Position numbers and translations under genes: made by a program. 64,000 nucleotides of DNA from Aeromonas sobria (lineage in GTDB: Bacteria > Pseudomonadota > Gammaproteobacteria > Enterobacterales > Aeromonadaceae): contig NZ_CDBW01000032.1 in NCBI RefSeq assembly GCF_000820145.1, forward strand, positions 1-64,000. Direction: 5' to 3'. Below the pieces are notes generated by a model. That model was not told where the DNA came from. It saw only the letters and a program-made list of their open reading frames with translations, and ran no database searches. Below, piece after piece: positions 18,492 through 26,981 of this stretch (within the stretch, counting starts at the first letter, position 1; each line of letters begins with the position of its first letter).

Positions 18492-19223
18492 ATGGTCGAT
18501 ACAACCAACAGTGTGAACGGTATCAGCCGTACCACACCTCAGACGACGACAGCTCCCAAAAAAGAGCTGGATCAGGCTTCCTTTTTGAAACTGCTCACTA
18601 TGCAGCTGTCGTATCAGGATCCCTTCAAGCCGGTTGATAACGCCCAGATGCTCTCCCAGATGACGTCAATGTCAACCTCGGAGGGGATTAATAGCTTGTC
18701 GACCCAGATGGGGAACCTCAATACCCTGATGACCTCCAGCCAGGCACTGCAAGCCTCTGCTTTGGTAGGACAGAATGTGCTGCTACCTAGCAATATCGGT
18801 TATCTGGAAAAGGATGGCTCCGTCAACGGTGTTGTGGCAGTCGGTGTCGAGAACAAGTACTCGAACGTCAAGATAACAGTGGAAGATGAAAAAGGTCAGG
18901 TTATCCAGGAGTTCCCTCTGGAAGGTGATTTGCGGGGCAACGTTGAATTCTCCTGGGATGGGAAAGACAAGTCAGGCAATCCAGCCAAGTCTGGAAAATA
19001 TGTGATTAAAGCCAACGGCACCATGGATGGAAAGTCTGAGAGCATCTCGGCCCTGACTTATGGCAAGGTCGATAGTGTGGTTCTGGGTAATGGAACCAAT
19101 CCGACCCAGCTCAACCTGAGAGGTCTTGGCACCACAACGCTTAACAGTATCCTGCAAATTTCAGGGTCTAATCAAAACAAACCAACTACTCAGTCAAAAA
19201 CCACGTCGACAGCATCGATCTAA
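18492..19223 (+). CDS. flgD: Flagellar hook cap / assembly protein FlgD
   Basis: A 243-residue hook scaffolding cap. The N-terminal conserved part is LDQASFLKLLTMQLSYQDPF then KPVDNAQMLSQMTSMSTSEG. The C-terminal half holds Tudor/FlgD-Ig-like sheets (GDLRGNVEFSWDGKDKSGNP). The Ser/Thr/Gln-rich last 20 residues are typical. It lies 15 bp after flgC and 10 bp before flgE. Confidence 0.96.
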   Translation: MVDTTNSVNGISRTTPQTTTAPKKELDQASFLKLLTMQLSYQDPFKPVDNAQMLSQMTSMSTSEGINSLSTQMGNLNTLMTSSQALQASALVGQNVLLPSNIGYLEKDGSVNGVVAVGVENKYSNVKITVEDEKGQVIQEFPLEGDLRGNVEFSWDGKDKSGNPAKSGKYVIKANGTMDGKSESISALTYGKVDSVVLGNGTNPTQLNLRGLGTTTLNSILQISGSNQNKPTTQSKTTSTASI

Positions 19224-19233
19224 GGAGCTGGAT

Positions 19234-20601
19234 ATGTCATTTAACAATGCCTTGAGCGGTGTCAACGCGGCACAAAAAGATTTGAACGTCACCGCAAACA
19301 ACATTGCCAACGTCAACACCATGGGCTTTAAAGAGTCTCGTGCCGAGTTTGCGGATGTCTATGCCAACTCCATCTTTGTCAATGCCAAGACCCAGGTCGG
19401 TAATGGTGTGGCGACCGGGGCGGTGGCCCAGCAGTTTCATCAAGGGGCGCTGCAATTTACCAATAACGCACTGGATCTGGCGATCCAGGGCAACGGCTTT
19501 TTTGTGACCTCCGACGGTCTGACCAACCTGGATCGTACTTACACCCGTGCCGGGGCCTTCAAGCTCAATGAAAACAGCTATATGGTCAACAATCAGGGCC
19601 ATTATCTGCAAGGGTATGAAATAAACGCCGATGGTACGCCTAAGGCGGTCAGTATCAATGCGACCAAGCCGATCCAGATCCCTGACCGTGCTGGAGAACC
19701 AATTAAGACCTCCAAGATTGACGCCAGTTTCAACTTGCCGTCGACAGCGTCGCCTTTGCCTGCCGGTACAGGTGCCGGGGATGCCTCCACATTTAATATA
19801 AAGGATTCAAAAACGTACTCCTCTTCTACCTCTGTGGTGATTTATGACTCACTGGGGGAGCCCCACACCATCACGCAATATTTTGTCAAAGAGGCTGATC
19901 CGGCAGATCTGACCAAGCCTGCCAATCCGACCGCTTGGCGTATGTATCTCTACCAAGGCGATAAGCCCATTGATATTGTCGGTGGTGTAACACCAACCAT
20001 GGCCGCTGGTTTGACCCCTGCACCTTCTGGTGCCCGAATCACCTTCGGGGCAGATGGCAAGATGATTACCCCGACCACACCAGCTACCATCAAGACAGAG
20101 CAATTGGGAGCCGCGCCCCCAGCAGGCGCTGGCATTATCACTAACGGTGCAGATCCCACCCAACAGGTGGATATCAACTTCGGAACAGTGACCCAGTATG
20201 CCTCACCGTTTGAAGTCAACAAGTTGACTCAGGATGGTTCCACTGTCGGCCGTTTGACCAAGGTGGAGATCACACCTGATGGGATTGTCTCTGCGACCTA
20301 CAGTAACGCCACCACCATCAAGGTTGCTATGGTTGCGATGGCTAAATTCGCCAACTCGCAAGGGCTGACCCAGGTGGGGGATACCTCCTGGCGGCAATCT
20401 CTGCTATCTGGCGATGCCTTGCCGGGGACGCCCAACTCAGGGACTTTTGGCACCATCAAGTCATCCTCGCTGGAGCAGTCCAACGTGGATTTGACCTCCG
20501 AACTGGTTGACTTGATCACTGCCCAGCGTAACTTCCAGGCAAACTCCCGTTCCCTGGAGGTCAACAGTTCGTTGCAGCAGACCATCCTGCAAATTCGCTA
20601 A
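19234..20601 (+). CDS. flgE: Flagellar hook protein FlgE
   Basis: A 455-residue hook subunit. MSFNNALSGVNAAQKDLNVT followed by ANNIANVNTMGFKESRAEF is the axial signature; the C-terminus has SNVDLTSELVDLITAQRNFQ. I chose ATG 19234 (AAGGAG 6 bases upstream); the frame is open back to 19126 inside flgD. It is longer than E. coli FlgE (402) through the variable D2 and D3 domains. It ends the operon here, with a strong terminator, whereas flgF would normally follow. Confidence 0.97.
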   Translation: MSFNNALSGVNAAQKDLNVTANNIANVNTMGFKESRAEFADVYANSIFVNAKTQVGNGVATGAVAQQFHQGALQFTNNALDLAIQGNGFFVTSDGLTNLDRTYTRAGAFKLNENSYMVNNQGHYLQGYEINADGTPKAVSINATKPIQIPDRAGEPIKTSKIDASFNLPSTASPLPAGTGAGDASTFNIKDSKTYSSSTSVVIYDSLGEPHTITQYFVKEADPADLTKPANPTAWRMYLYQGDKPIDIVGGVTPTMAAGLTPAPSGARITFGADGKMITPTTPATIKTEQLGAAPPAGAGIITNGADPTQQVDINFGTVTQYASPFEVNKLTQDGSTVGRLTKVEITPDGIVSATYSNATTIKVAMVAMAKFANSQGLTQVGDTSWRQSLLSGDALPGTPNSGTFGTIKSSSLEQSNVDLTSELVDLITAQRNFQANSRSLEVNSSLQQTILQIR

Positions 20602-20640
20602 TAGCGCAATTTAGTATCATGAGAGGGGCCGAGGTCCTGA

Positions 20641-20671
20641 TGCCAGTCAGTTAAGCCTGACTGGCATTTTT
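20641..20671 (+). terminator. Terminator after flgE
   Basis: A perfect 10-bp stem TGCCAGTCAG / CTGACTGGCA, loop TTAAGC, then five T residues. Confidence 0.9.
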
Positions 20672-21079
20672 GATTGGTTTTTTCACACTGTACGGCTGTG
20701 GCCTTGGCTTCACGCAGCGGGGAGGGGCCACCGATGGGATGGCCAAGTACCTGGCCAGCGCTCGGCGCTAGTCAATTTCAGCGCATTTATCAGCAAATAA
20801 TCCCGCCATCAAGGCGGTTTTTCTGTTTTGGGAACAAGGAGATGGGGCTGAACTGCCGCTAGGTGTGGCGACAATCCCCCAAGTTGGTCAGTTTGTGCTA
20901 CCATAGCGCTCGTTTTTTGACATCTCACTTCACGTTCGCCGCCAGATTGCCCATCGGGCTGTCTGCCCGGGTCGTGACTTTGCACCATCATGCCTGATGA
21001 TGTCACCTCGGATAGCGAGCTAACAAGATACTGTTAGCAACGACACCATCAAGAGCTCATGAGATAAGGAGATCGGGTA
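20672..21079. other. Non-coding stretch with an extra terminator and inverted repeats
   Basis: About 400 bases without a supported gene. It contains a second terminator (20803-20822) with no gene before it, so a small RNA between 20672 and 20822 is possible, though I see no good promoter. Near the end lies GCTAACA / TGTTAGC (21019-21025 and 21032-21038, loop 6), about 42 bases before the small ORF at 21080. Confidence 0.4.
20803..20822 (+). terminator. Terminator-like hairpin without an upstream gene
   Basis: CCGCC / GGCGG stem with an ATCAA loop and five T residues. The nearest upstream gene, flgE, already has its own terminator 130 bases earlier. Confidence 0.65.
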
Positions 21080-21256
21080 ATGAAGCAATATCAAAGCTGG
21101 CTGGCTGATTATTTAATGAGTCGCCGTGACGGGGACCACGCCATGGCCTCCGAACTTGCCAACTCCATCTGCGCCTTCTGGAAGGATCAGGGAGATGAAG
21201 CTGAAACCAGTAAGTGGCAGCAGCGCTACCAGCAACACATAGAGCAGGCGCAGTAA
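21080..21256 (+). CDS. Small hypothetical protein, 58 residues
   Basis: An ORF of 59 codons starting MKQYQSWLADYLMSRRDGDH and ending in IEQAQ. It has a strong ribosome site (AAGGAG about 8 bases before the ATG) and is followed 90 bases on by a perfect terminator hairpin. The product is polar and probably helical, rich in Gln, Trp and charged residues, with one Cys and no signal peptide. I do not recognise a family. Support is structural (start, length, terminator) only. Confidence 0.6.
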   Translation: MKQYQSWLADYLMSRRDGDHAMASELANSICAFWKDQGDEAETSKWQQRYQQHIEQAQ

Positions 21257-21346
21257 GGCCCACTAGCTCTTCACTCATAAAAAACCGGCGTACATGGCGT
21301 AATGCCGATCAGTTAAGGATCTATTGACCGATCCTTCTGAGGTGTG

Positions 21347-21382
21347 AAAATCCGAAACCTGTTGATTGGTTTCGGATTTTTT
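21347..21382 (+). terminator. Terminator after the small ORF
   Basis: A perfect 13-bp stem AAAATCCGAAACC / GGTTTCGGATTTT with an 8-base loop, followed by more T. Just upstream lies AAGGATC / GATCCTT (21315-21321, 21330-21336), another possible hairpin. Confidence 0.85.
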
Positions 21383-21447
21383 ATGCGTATCGAACAGGCT
21401 CTCGACTTCCTTCACCCAACAAATACTGCCCAGTTTTAGCCACTATC

Positions 21448-21473
21448 TGTAGTGGTCAACTAAATCCGACCCC
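21448..21473 (+). repeat. Possible solo IS end (IS3-like terminal repeat)
   Basis: The sequence begins TGTAGTGGTCAACTAAATCC and resembles, from memory, the outer ends of some IS3-family elements. No transposase or partner repeat is near. It overlaps a short local inverted repeat CCACTA / TAGTGG. Confidence 0.25.
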
Positions 21474-21518
21474 ATTCCCTCCGCTGCTTTTGGCCTATTT
21501 TTGCGAAAAAAACGCGGT

Positions 21519-23009
21519 TTAGCTCAGCTGAAACAGCAGAGGCCAGCCCTGCTCATTGCAGTAGCGCTGCTCTTTTTCGAGGTTTTGCATCAGCAGGCGA
21601 TTCTCTTCACTCCAGCTGGCGGGCAGGTTGACCACCAGTTGATCGCCGGCAGCCTGCACGTTCCACTCCGGTAGCAAGTTGTCTTGCCGCTTGTGATGGG
21701 CGGCGACCGCGAGGCGCAGAATGCGGATGCAGCGCAGCACTGTTTGCAGATCGTGGTTGGGCAGGGCTGGCAGTTCGGAGAGCTTGAGCCCCTTGCGCTG
21801 AAAGCGTGCCAGCGCGGCGAGCAACGCCTGATCATCCTGGTTGAAGCCGGGCAGGTCGGTGTGTTGCAGGATATAGGCGGAGTGGCGATGAATGCCGCTG
21901 TAGTTGATGGCAAGGCCAATTTCGTGTAACCGCGCCGCCCAGCCGAGGATGGCGCGGTAGGGCTCCATCTCCATCTGCCACGGCTCTTGCAAGGTATCGA
22001 ACAGCGTCAACACGCTCTGTTCCACCCGGGCGGCTTGTTTGCGGTCCATCCGGTAGTGAGTGCCGAGCGCCTGGGCGGTGCGCTCGCGGATATCGTGGTG
22101 CTGCAAGCGCTCCTCGAACTCGTAAAGGAGCCCTTCGCGCAGGGCGCCGTCAGAGTAGTCGAGTCGCTCAATAGGCAGCGAGGTAAACAGCCCTAGCAGG
22201 ATAGCCACAGCCGCGGCAAACACCTCTTGTCGCTCTTCGGTGAGCCCCGCCAGCTTGAGGTTGTCGACCCGCTTGCGCTCGATCATCATCGCCTTGAGCC
22301 GCTCCAGCCCCTCCAGGGTAATGCTGCCATCAGTCAGCCCTTCTCCCTGCAGCACGTCACGCACCGTACGAATGGAGCCGGAGCTGCCAAGGCAGCTCTG
22401 CCAGCCCAGCTTGCGATACTGGTTGATGATGGGGGCGAGCTGGTGCTGCGCCTCCAGCACCGCATTGCTGAAGTGTTTGTCGCTCAGCTTGCCGCTGGCA
22501 AAAAAGCTCTGGGTAAAGCTGACGCAACCCATCTTGCGGCTGGTGAGAGCCTTGTGATCAAACCCCTCGCCGATGATGAGCTCGGTGCTGCCACCACCGA
22601 TATCCACCACCAGCACCTGACCTTCAATATGCTGGGTATGGGCGACCCCTTGATAGATGAGGCGCGCCTCCTCCTGCCCGCTGATGATCTCGATGGGGTG
22701 GTTGAGCACCTTGGCTGCTTCACTCACAAATTCGCGGGCGTTGCTGGCGCGGCGCAGGGTATAGGTACCTGCGATGCGGATCTGATCCTGCTTGATATTG
22801 GTGAGGCGCTCGGCAAACAGCGACAGGCAGGCTAGGCCACGGGCCATCGCCTCCGGGCTCATCCGCTTCTGCTCATCCATCCCCTCGGCCAGACGCACGC
22901 GCTCCTTGATGCGATCGACGATGCGAAAACGCCCTTCGCTCAGGTGAGCGATCACCATGTGAAAACTGTTGGAGCCGAGATCCACGGCGGCATAGAGACT
23001 ATTGTCCAT
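21519..23009 (-). CDS. ppx: Exopolyphosphatase Ppx
   Basis: A 496-residue Ppx/GppA phosphatase (E. coli Ppx 513). The ASKHA-fold phosphate loops are intact: [20 protein letters not shown] near the N-terminus and [19 protein letters not shown] at about 135-155. The HD-like C-terminal domain (about 310-496) is present. It releases phosphate from polyphosphate chains. Its start overlaps the end of ppk by 11 bases, so ppk-ppx form one operon, as in E. coli; this favours Ppx over GppA. Confidence 0.94.
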   Translation of the reverse strand: MDNSLYAAVDLGSNSFHMVIAHLSEGRFRIVDRIKERVRLAEGMDEQKRMSPEAMARGLACLSLFAERLTNIKQDQIRIAGTYTLRRASNAREFVSEAAKVLNHPIEIISGQEEARLIYQGVAHTQHIEGQVLVVDIGGGSTELIIGEGFDHKALTSRKMGCVSFTQSFFASGKLSDKHFSNAVLEAQHQLAPIINQYRKLGWQSCLGSSGSIRTVRDVLQGEGLTDGSITLEGLERLKAMMIERKRVDNLKLAGLTEERQEVFAAAVAILLGLFTSLPIERLDYSDGALREGLLYEFEERLQHHDIRERTAQALGTHYRMDRKQAARVEQSVLTLFDTLQEPWQMEMEPYRAILGWAARLHEIGLAINYSGIHRHSAYILQHTDLPGFNQDDQALLAALARFQRKGLKLSELPALPNHDLQTVLRCIRILRLAVAAHHKRQDNLLPEWNVQAAGDQLVVNLPASWSEENRLLMQNLEKEQRYCNEQGWPLLFQLS

Positions 23010-25068
23010 TGTTTGACTCGATACGTTTGAGATAGTCGTAAATCGCCACCTGAGAGCGAATTTTGCGGCGGTTGCCCCGCTTCACATACTCGTTCTGCTG
23101 GTCGGCATCGATCACCCGCGCCTTGCAGGTATCACTCAGTTGTAGCTCGAGAATGTCCATGATGCGCTGCTTGAGGCGCTCATCATAAATGGGGGTGCCC
23201 ACCTCGATCCGGCCGTCGATATTGCGGCTCATCCAGTCGGCGCTGGAGATATAGAGCTGGGAGTTGCCCTTGTTGTGAAACACCATCACCCGCGGGTGCT
23301 CGAGGAAGCGGTCGATGATGCTGATCACCTTGATGTTGTCACTGAGGCCCGGCACCCCCGGACGCAGGGCGCACATGCCACGGATGATCATCTGGATCGG
23401 CACTCCCGCCTGACCGGCGGCATAGAGGCGGTTGATGAGATCCTTGTCCACCAGATTGTTGATCTTGAGGATGATACCGCTCGGCTGGCCCGCCTTGGCG
23501 TTTGATAGCTCGTTGTCGATGAGGCGATAGAGCTGACGGCGGCTGTTGATGGGGGAGACCAGCAGGTGGTTGAACTTGTAACGCTTATAGGGGTACTCGA
23601 TGTATTCAAATACCCCCTCCACCTCGGCGGTGATATCAGGGTGGCGGGTCAGCAACGAGAAATCGGTGTAGATCTTGGCGGTCTTCTCGTTGAAGTTGCC
23701 GGTGCCGATATGGGCGTAGCGCACCGCCTCGCCATGTTCGTGACGGGTGATGAGGCAGAGCTTGGAGTGGATCTTGAGGCTCGGCACCCCGAACACCACC
23801 TTGACCCCGGCATCGGTGAGGATGTTGGCCCAGTCGATGTTGGCCGCTTCGTCGAAACGGGCGCGCAGCTCGACCACCACGGTCACCTTCTTGCCGTTGT
23901 TGGCGGCATCGATAAGGGAGTGGATGATCCGCGACTTCTTGGCCACCCGGTAGATATTGATGCGAATGGCGCTCACCGCCGGGTCGAACGCCGCCTGACG
24001 CACCAGCTCGGTGAAGTGGTGGAACTTGTGGTACGGGTAGTAGAGCAGAATATCCTGCTTGGTAATCGCATCGAAGGCGTTGACGAAGCCGTCAAAATCA
24101 CGGCAATCGAGGGCCGGTAGCTTGGGGTTTTCCAGATAGTCCCGGCCCACGTTGGGGAAGCCGATGAAATCCTTGAAGTTGTGGTAGCGCCCGCCCGGCA
24201 TGATGGCGTCGTAGCTGCTGATCTGCAGCTTGAGCTTGAGGAAGCTTATCATGGCGGCGGGCATCTCCCGCTCGTAGACGAAGCGCACCGGCATGGCGGT
24301 AAGGCGCTGTTTCAAGCCATCACTCATCTTGTCTACCAGGCTCAAGTCCAGCTGGTCGGAGAGATCATATTCGGCATCCCGGGTCAGCTTCACCGCATAG
24401 GCGGCAATCTCGTCGTAGTCGAAGAAGCCCTTGAAGATCTCGTCGAGACAGAAGCGGATGACGTTATCCAGAATGATGATCTGTTTCTTGCGGCGGGTCC
24501 CTTCCGGCGGTAACTGGAAGAAGCGGGGCAGGTCGTCGGTCGGCACTTCCACCAGCGCGTACTGGATCACCTGACCATCTTTTTTCATTTCGACGGCCAG
24601 ATAAGTGTGTTCGTCCTTGAGAAACTTGACCGGGTTGACCTCCTTGTTGAGCAGGATCGGGATGATGTGGCGCAGCACTTTTTCCCGGAAAAAGACCCGT
24701 AGCCACTGCTGGATCGATTCGGAAATCTGGCTCTCATTGACCAGAAAAATGTTGTGACGGGCCAGCGCGATCAACAGCTCCTTGTAGGTGTTGTCGAACG
24801 CTTCGCCAAGGGCCATCACTTTCTGCTGGATGGCGCGCAGCAGCACCTTGGCATCGTCCCCGCCACCGTGAACTTCACTAATGAGGATCCGGCGCTTGAC
24901 GTCAGAGACCCGCACCTTGAAAAACTCATCCTGGTTGGAGGAGAAGATCCCCAAAAAACGGACCCGCTCGATGAGGGGCACTGTTTTGTCCATTGCCTCT
25001 TGCAACACCCGTTCATTGAATGAGAGCCAGCTCAGCTCTTTCTCTTCATACTGCTTGTCGGTGCTCAT
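22999..25068 (-). CDS. ppk: Polyphosphate kinase Ppk1
   Basis: 689 residues (E. coli 688). The N-terminal domain begins [20 protein letters not shown]. The phospholipase-D-like C-terminal half has the catalytic His in [16 protein letters not shown] and the second motif in [19 protein letters not shown]. It makes polyphosphate from ATP at the membrane. A PhoB-type box lies about 52 bases upstream. Confidence 0.97.
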   Translation of the reverse strand: MSTDKQYEEKELSWLSFNERVLQEAMDKTVPLIERVRFLGIFSSNQDEFFKVRVSDVKRRILISEVHGGGDDAKVLLRAIQQKVMALGEAFDNTYKELLIALARHNIFLVNESQISESIQQWLRVFFREKVLRHIIPILLNKEVNPVKFLKDEHTYLAVEMKKDGQVIQYALVEVPTDDLPRFFQLPPEGTRRKKQIIILDNVIRFCLDEIFKGFFDYDEIAAYAVKLTRDAEYDLSDQLDLSLVDKMSDGLKQRLTAMPVRFVYEREMPAAMISFLKLKLQISSYDAIMPGGRYHNFKDFIGFPNVGRDYLENPKLPALDCRDFDGFVNAFDAITKQDILLYYPYHKFHHFTELVRQAAFDPAVSAIRINIYRVAKKSRIIHSLIDAANNGKKVTVVVELRARFDEAANIDWANILTDAGVKVVFGVPSLKIHSKLCLITRHEHGEAVRYAHIGTGNFNEKTAKIYTDFSLLTRHPDITAEVEGVFEYIEYPYKRYKFNHLLVSPINSRRQLYRLIDNELSNAKAGQPSGIILKINNLVDKDLINRLYAAGQAGVPIQMIIRGMCALRPGVPGLSDNIKVISIIDRFLEHPRVMVFHNKGNSQLYISSADWMSRNIDGRIEVGTPIYDERLKQRIMDILELQLSDTCKARVIDADQQNEYVKRGNRRKIRSQVAIYDYLKRIESNNGQ

Positions 25069-25119
25069 GTTATGCCTCTGTATCAGGTCGCGTCTGCGCG
25101 GCAGTTATGGCGTGAGAAG

Positions 25120-25137
25120 ATGTCAGATTGATGACAA
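25120..25137 (-). promoter_or_regulatory. Pho box upstream of ppk
   Basis: Minus-strand TTGTCAT-CAAT-CTGACAT: two 7-base half-sites separated by 4 bases, each one mismatch from CTGTCAT. The position, about 52 bases before ppk, fits PhoB activation. Confidence 0.7.
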
Positions 25138-25142
25138 GAGAG

Positions 25143-25655
25143 TTACTCGTGCAACGCCTCATCGATATCAACCACCAGATCGTCGGAGAGGGACTCCAGC
25201 GCGGTGATCAGGGTCTCCATCGCCAGTCCGTCAGGCAGGGCAACCAGCGCATGGGCATAGAAGAGTGGGGCGCCGGAGTGAGGGGCCGGTTCGCAGCCAG
25301 TGGTAAGGTCGGCCACATTGATCTCGAGCTGGCGCAGGATGCTGGCCACTTCGTGGACGATACCGGGGCGGTCGTTGCCGGTCACCGTCATCATCACCTG
25401 ATGAGCCGGTTCTGCGGTGGGCGTTCCTTCGGCAAAGCTGATGGTGAGCCCGGGTAACAGGGCCAGCGCTTCGCACAGGCTGCGATAGTGATCATCGGGG
25501 ACAGATACATGGAGGATACCGGCAAATTGGCCCGCCAGCTCGCTCATGGCACTGCCCAGCCAGTTGCCCTGTTCGCGGCTGATGACGGCAGCCAGACTTT
25601 CGACGATACCGGGTTTGTCTGCACCGATCACGGTGACCACCAATTGCTTTTGCAT
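25143..25655 (-). CDS. GcvR-like tandem ACT-domain protein
   Basis: 170 residues with two ACT domains: residues 1-80 (VVTVIGADKPGIVESLAAVI) and about 88-165 (VMMTVTGNDRPGIVHEVASI). This layout is that of the glycine cleavage repressor GcvR, which binds glycine and GcvA. AAGGAG lies 6 bases before ATG 25655. The gene lies upstream of ppk in the same direction, separated by the Pho box region. The GcvR role is inferred from domain layout only. Confidence 0.75.
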   Translation of the reverse strand: MQKQLVVTVIGADKPGIVESLAAVISREQGNWLGSAMSELAGQFAGILHVSVPDDHYRSLCEALALLPGLTISFAEGTPTAEPAHQVMMTVTGNDRPGIVHEVASILRQLEINVADLTTGCEPAPHSGAPLFYAHALVALPDGLAMETLITALESLSDDLVVDIDEALHE

Positions 25656-25851
25656 CCTGCTCTCCTTGATATGGGATGTTATGCCTATTGCCATTGTGCC
25701 TGCAGTGGCTGGTCATATGAAGCCCCGCAGACTGACCAATAGATAAAAATCCGGTGCTTTGACATTTTCCAGGTACTTGACTGCTGCCTTGCCCTGTTGC
25801 GGCTGTGGTAAAGTGGTGCCCCTTTCGTGTTGTGAACTGGAACGTGCTCTG

Positions 25852-26736
25852 ATGAATACCTTTGTCGTATCGGGATTGCTGTTGTTTGCACTGCTGGTGA
25901 TGGCGATTTTCTGGCTTCGATTCCGGCCGAAGAAACGTCTTCCCTACGATCTTCGGGAGACCTTGCTCAGCCCTGAAGAGCACGCTTTCCTCAGAGTGCT
26001 AGAAATGGCGGTGGGCGACAAGGTTCGGGTATTTGCCAAGGTGCAGGTAGCGGAAGTGCTGACGCCCGAGGTGGGGCTTGGCAAAAGTAAATGGCAACAA
26101 CACCTCGGCAAGATCAGCGGCAAGCATTTCGACTATTTGCTGTGTCATCCCGCCGACCTCTCTTTTATTTGTGCCATCGAGCTCGGTGACAGCACCCACC
26201 GTCATCAGAAACGCAAGGTTCGCGACTCGGTTCTGCAAACAGCCTGCGATAGCGCGGGTCTGCCCCTGCTGCAGATCGCAGAAAATGGTCACGGTCTTGA
26301 GCAAGAACTGCGTGAGCTGATTTTGCCGTTACTGATCAAACGTAGCGAGCCTGTGGTGGATGCGCCGATACCGGGGCAGCGCCGCGAGCCAACCTTCAAT
26401 CCCCTGTTGCTGGATGGGGTCGATGTTGGCACTGGCAGTCATGGTCGTGCAGCGCCAGAATCGATCGCCACTGCTGGCGCTCAATTACCGGCGGGGTCAT
26501 CCCGGCACAGTAAGTGGACGGCAGAGTTACCTGCGATGGAGGGGGATCTGGCAGAGAGCTTATTCATCGATACGGAGGATGATGAAGAGCAAGAGGTTCA
26601 CCACTGCCCCCGTTGTGATGCCCCCCTGCTGGAGAGGGAAGCAAAGAAAGGGCCACATGCAGGTCAGCTGTTCTTGGCGTGTAGCCGCTTTCCCGATTGT
26701 CGCTATGCGGCGCCCCACCACCGTCACCCCCACTGA
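25852..26736 (+). CDS. Membrane-anchored DUF2726 protein with C-terminal zinc ribbon
   Basis: 294 residues. A single membrane segment (about 4-23, VVSGLLLFALLVMAIFWL) is followed by a DUF2726 domain (about 40-165): LSPEEHAFLRVLEMAVGDKV, then HFDYLLCHPADLSFICAIEL. DUF2726 is related to restriction-endonuclease-like folds. The C-terminus has a topoisomerase-type zinc ribbon (CPRCDAPLLEREAKKG, then FLACSRFPDC). I chose ATG 25852 because the earlier open frame (25759) has no ribosome site. Function unknown; a nucleic-acid role is possible. Confidence 0.8.
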   Translation: MNTFVVSGLLLFALLVMAIFWLRFRPKKRLPYDLRETLLSPEEHAFLRVLEMAVGDKVRVFAKVQVAEVLTPEVGLGKSKWQQHLGKISGKHFDYLLCHPADLSFICAIELGDSTHRHQKRKVRDSVLQTACDSAGLPLLQIAENGHGLEQELRELILPLLIKRSEPVVDAPIPGQRREPTFNPLLLDGVDVGTGSHGRAAPESIATAGAQLPAGSSRHSKWTAELPAMEGDLAESLFIDTEDDEEQEVHHCPRCDAPLLEREAKKGPHAGQLFLACSRFPDCRYAAPHHRHPH

Positions 26737-26758
26737 GTTTGTCTCACTGTGCTGTATG

Positions 26759-26783
26759 CTGCCCTCTGACGAGGGCAGTTTGC
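26759..26783 (+). terminator. Terminator after the DUF2726 gene
   Basis: An 8-bp stem CTGCCCTC / GAGGGCAG with a TGAC loop and a short T-rich tail. Confidence 0.75.
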
Positions 26784-26871
26784 TTTCCGCCTCTGGCTGC
26801 CTTGGTTGCAGAAGAATTGTCGACAAATTCAACTAGTCTCCCGTTTCTGTCGATACACTTAGCCTAGCGCG

Positions 26872-26938
26872 ACAGTTTTTGACAATGCGTCGGAATTTTG
26901 GCACTTTGTGCACCAGCAACAAAACAGTCAAAAACTGT
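26872..26938. promoter_or_regulatory. Paired inverted repeats upstream of flrA
   Basis: ACAGTTTTTGAC (26872-26883) and its exact complement GTCAAAAACTGT (26927-26938) are 43 bases apart. The right copy also forms AAACAG / CTGTTT locally. It lies 44 bases before the flrA start and could be a pair of operator half-sites or a stem in the flrA leader. Confidence 0.45.
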
Positions 26939-26981
26939 TTGATGAGAAAAAACAATAAATTAGTTCAGGCTATCGCGAGGG

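Noticed and set aside
26899..26913. TGGCACTTTGTGC-like sequence before flrA as a sigma-54 promoter
   Set aside because: The GG and GC pairs are two bases too close for sigma-54; flrA is also expected to be sigma-70 dependent.
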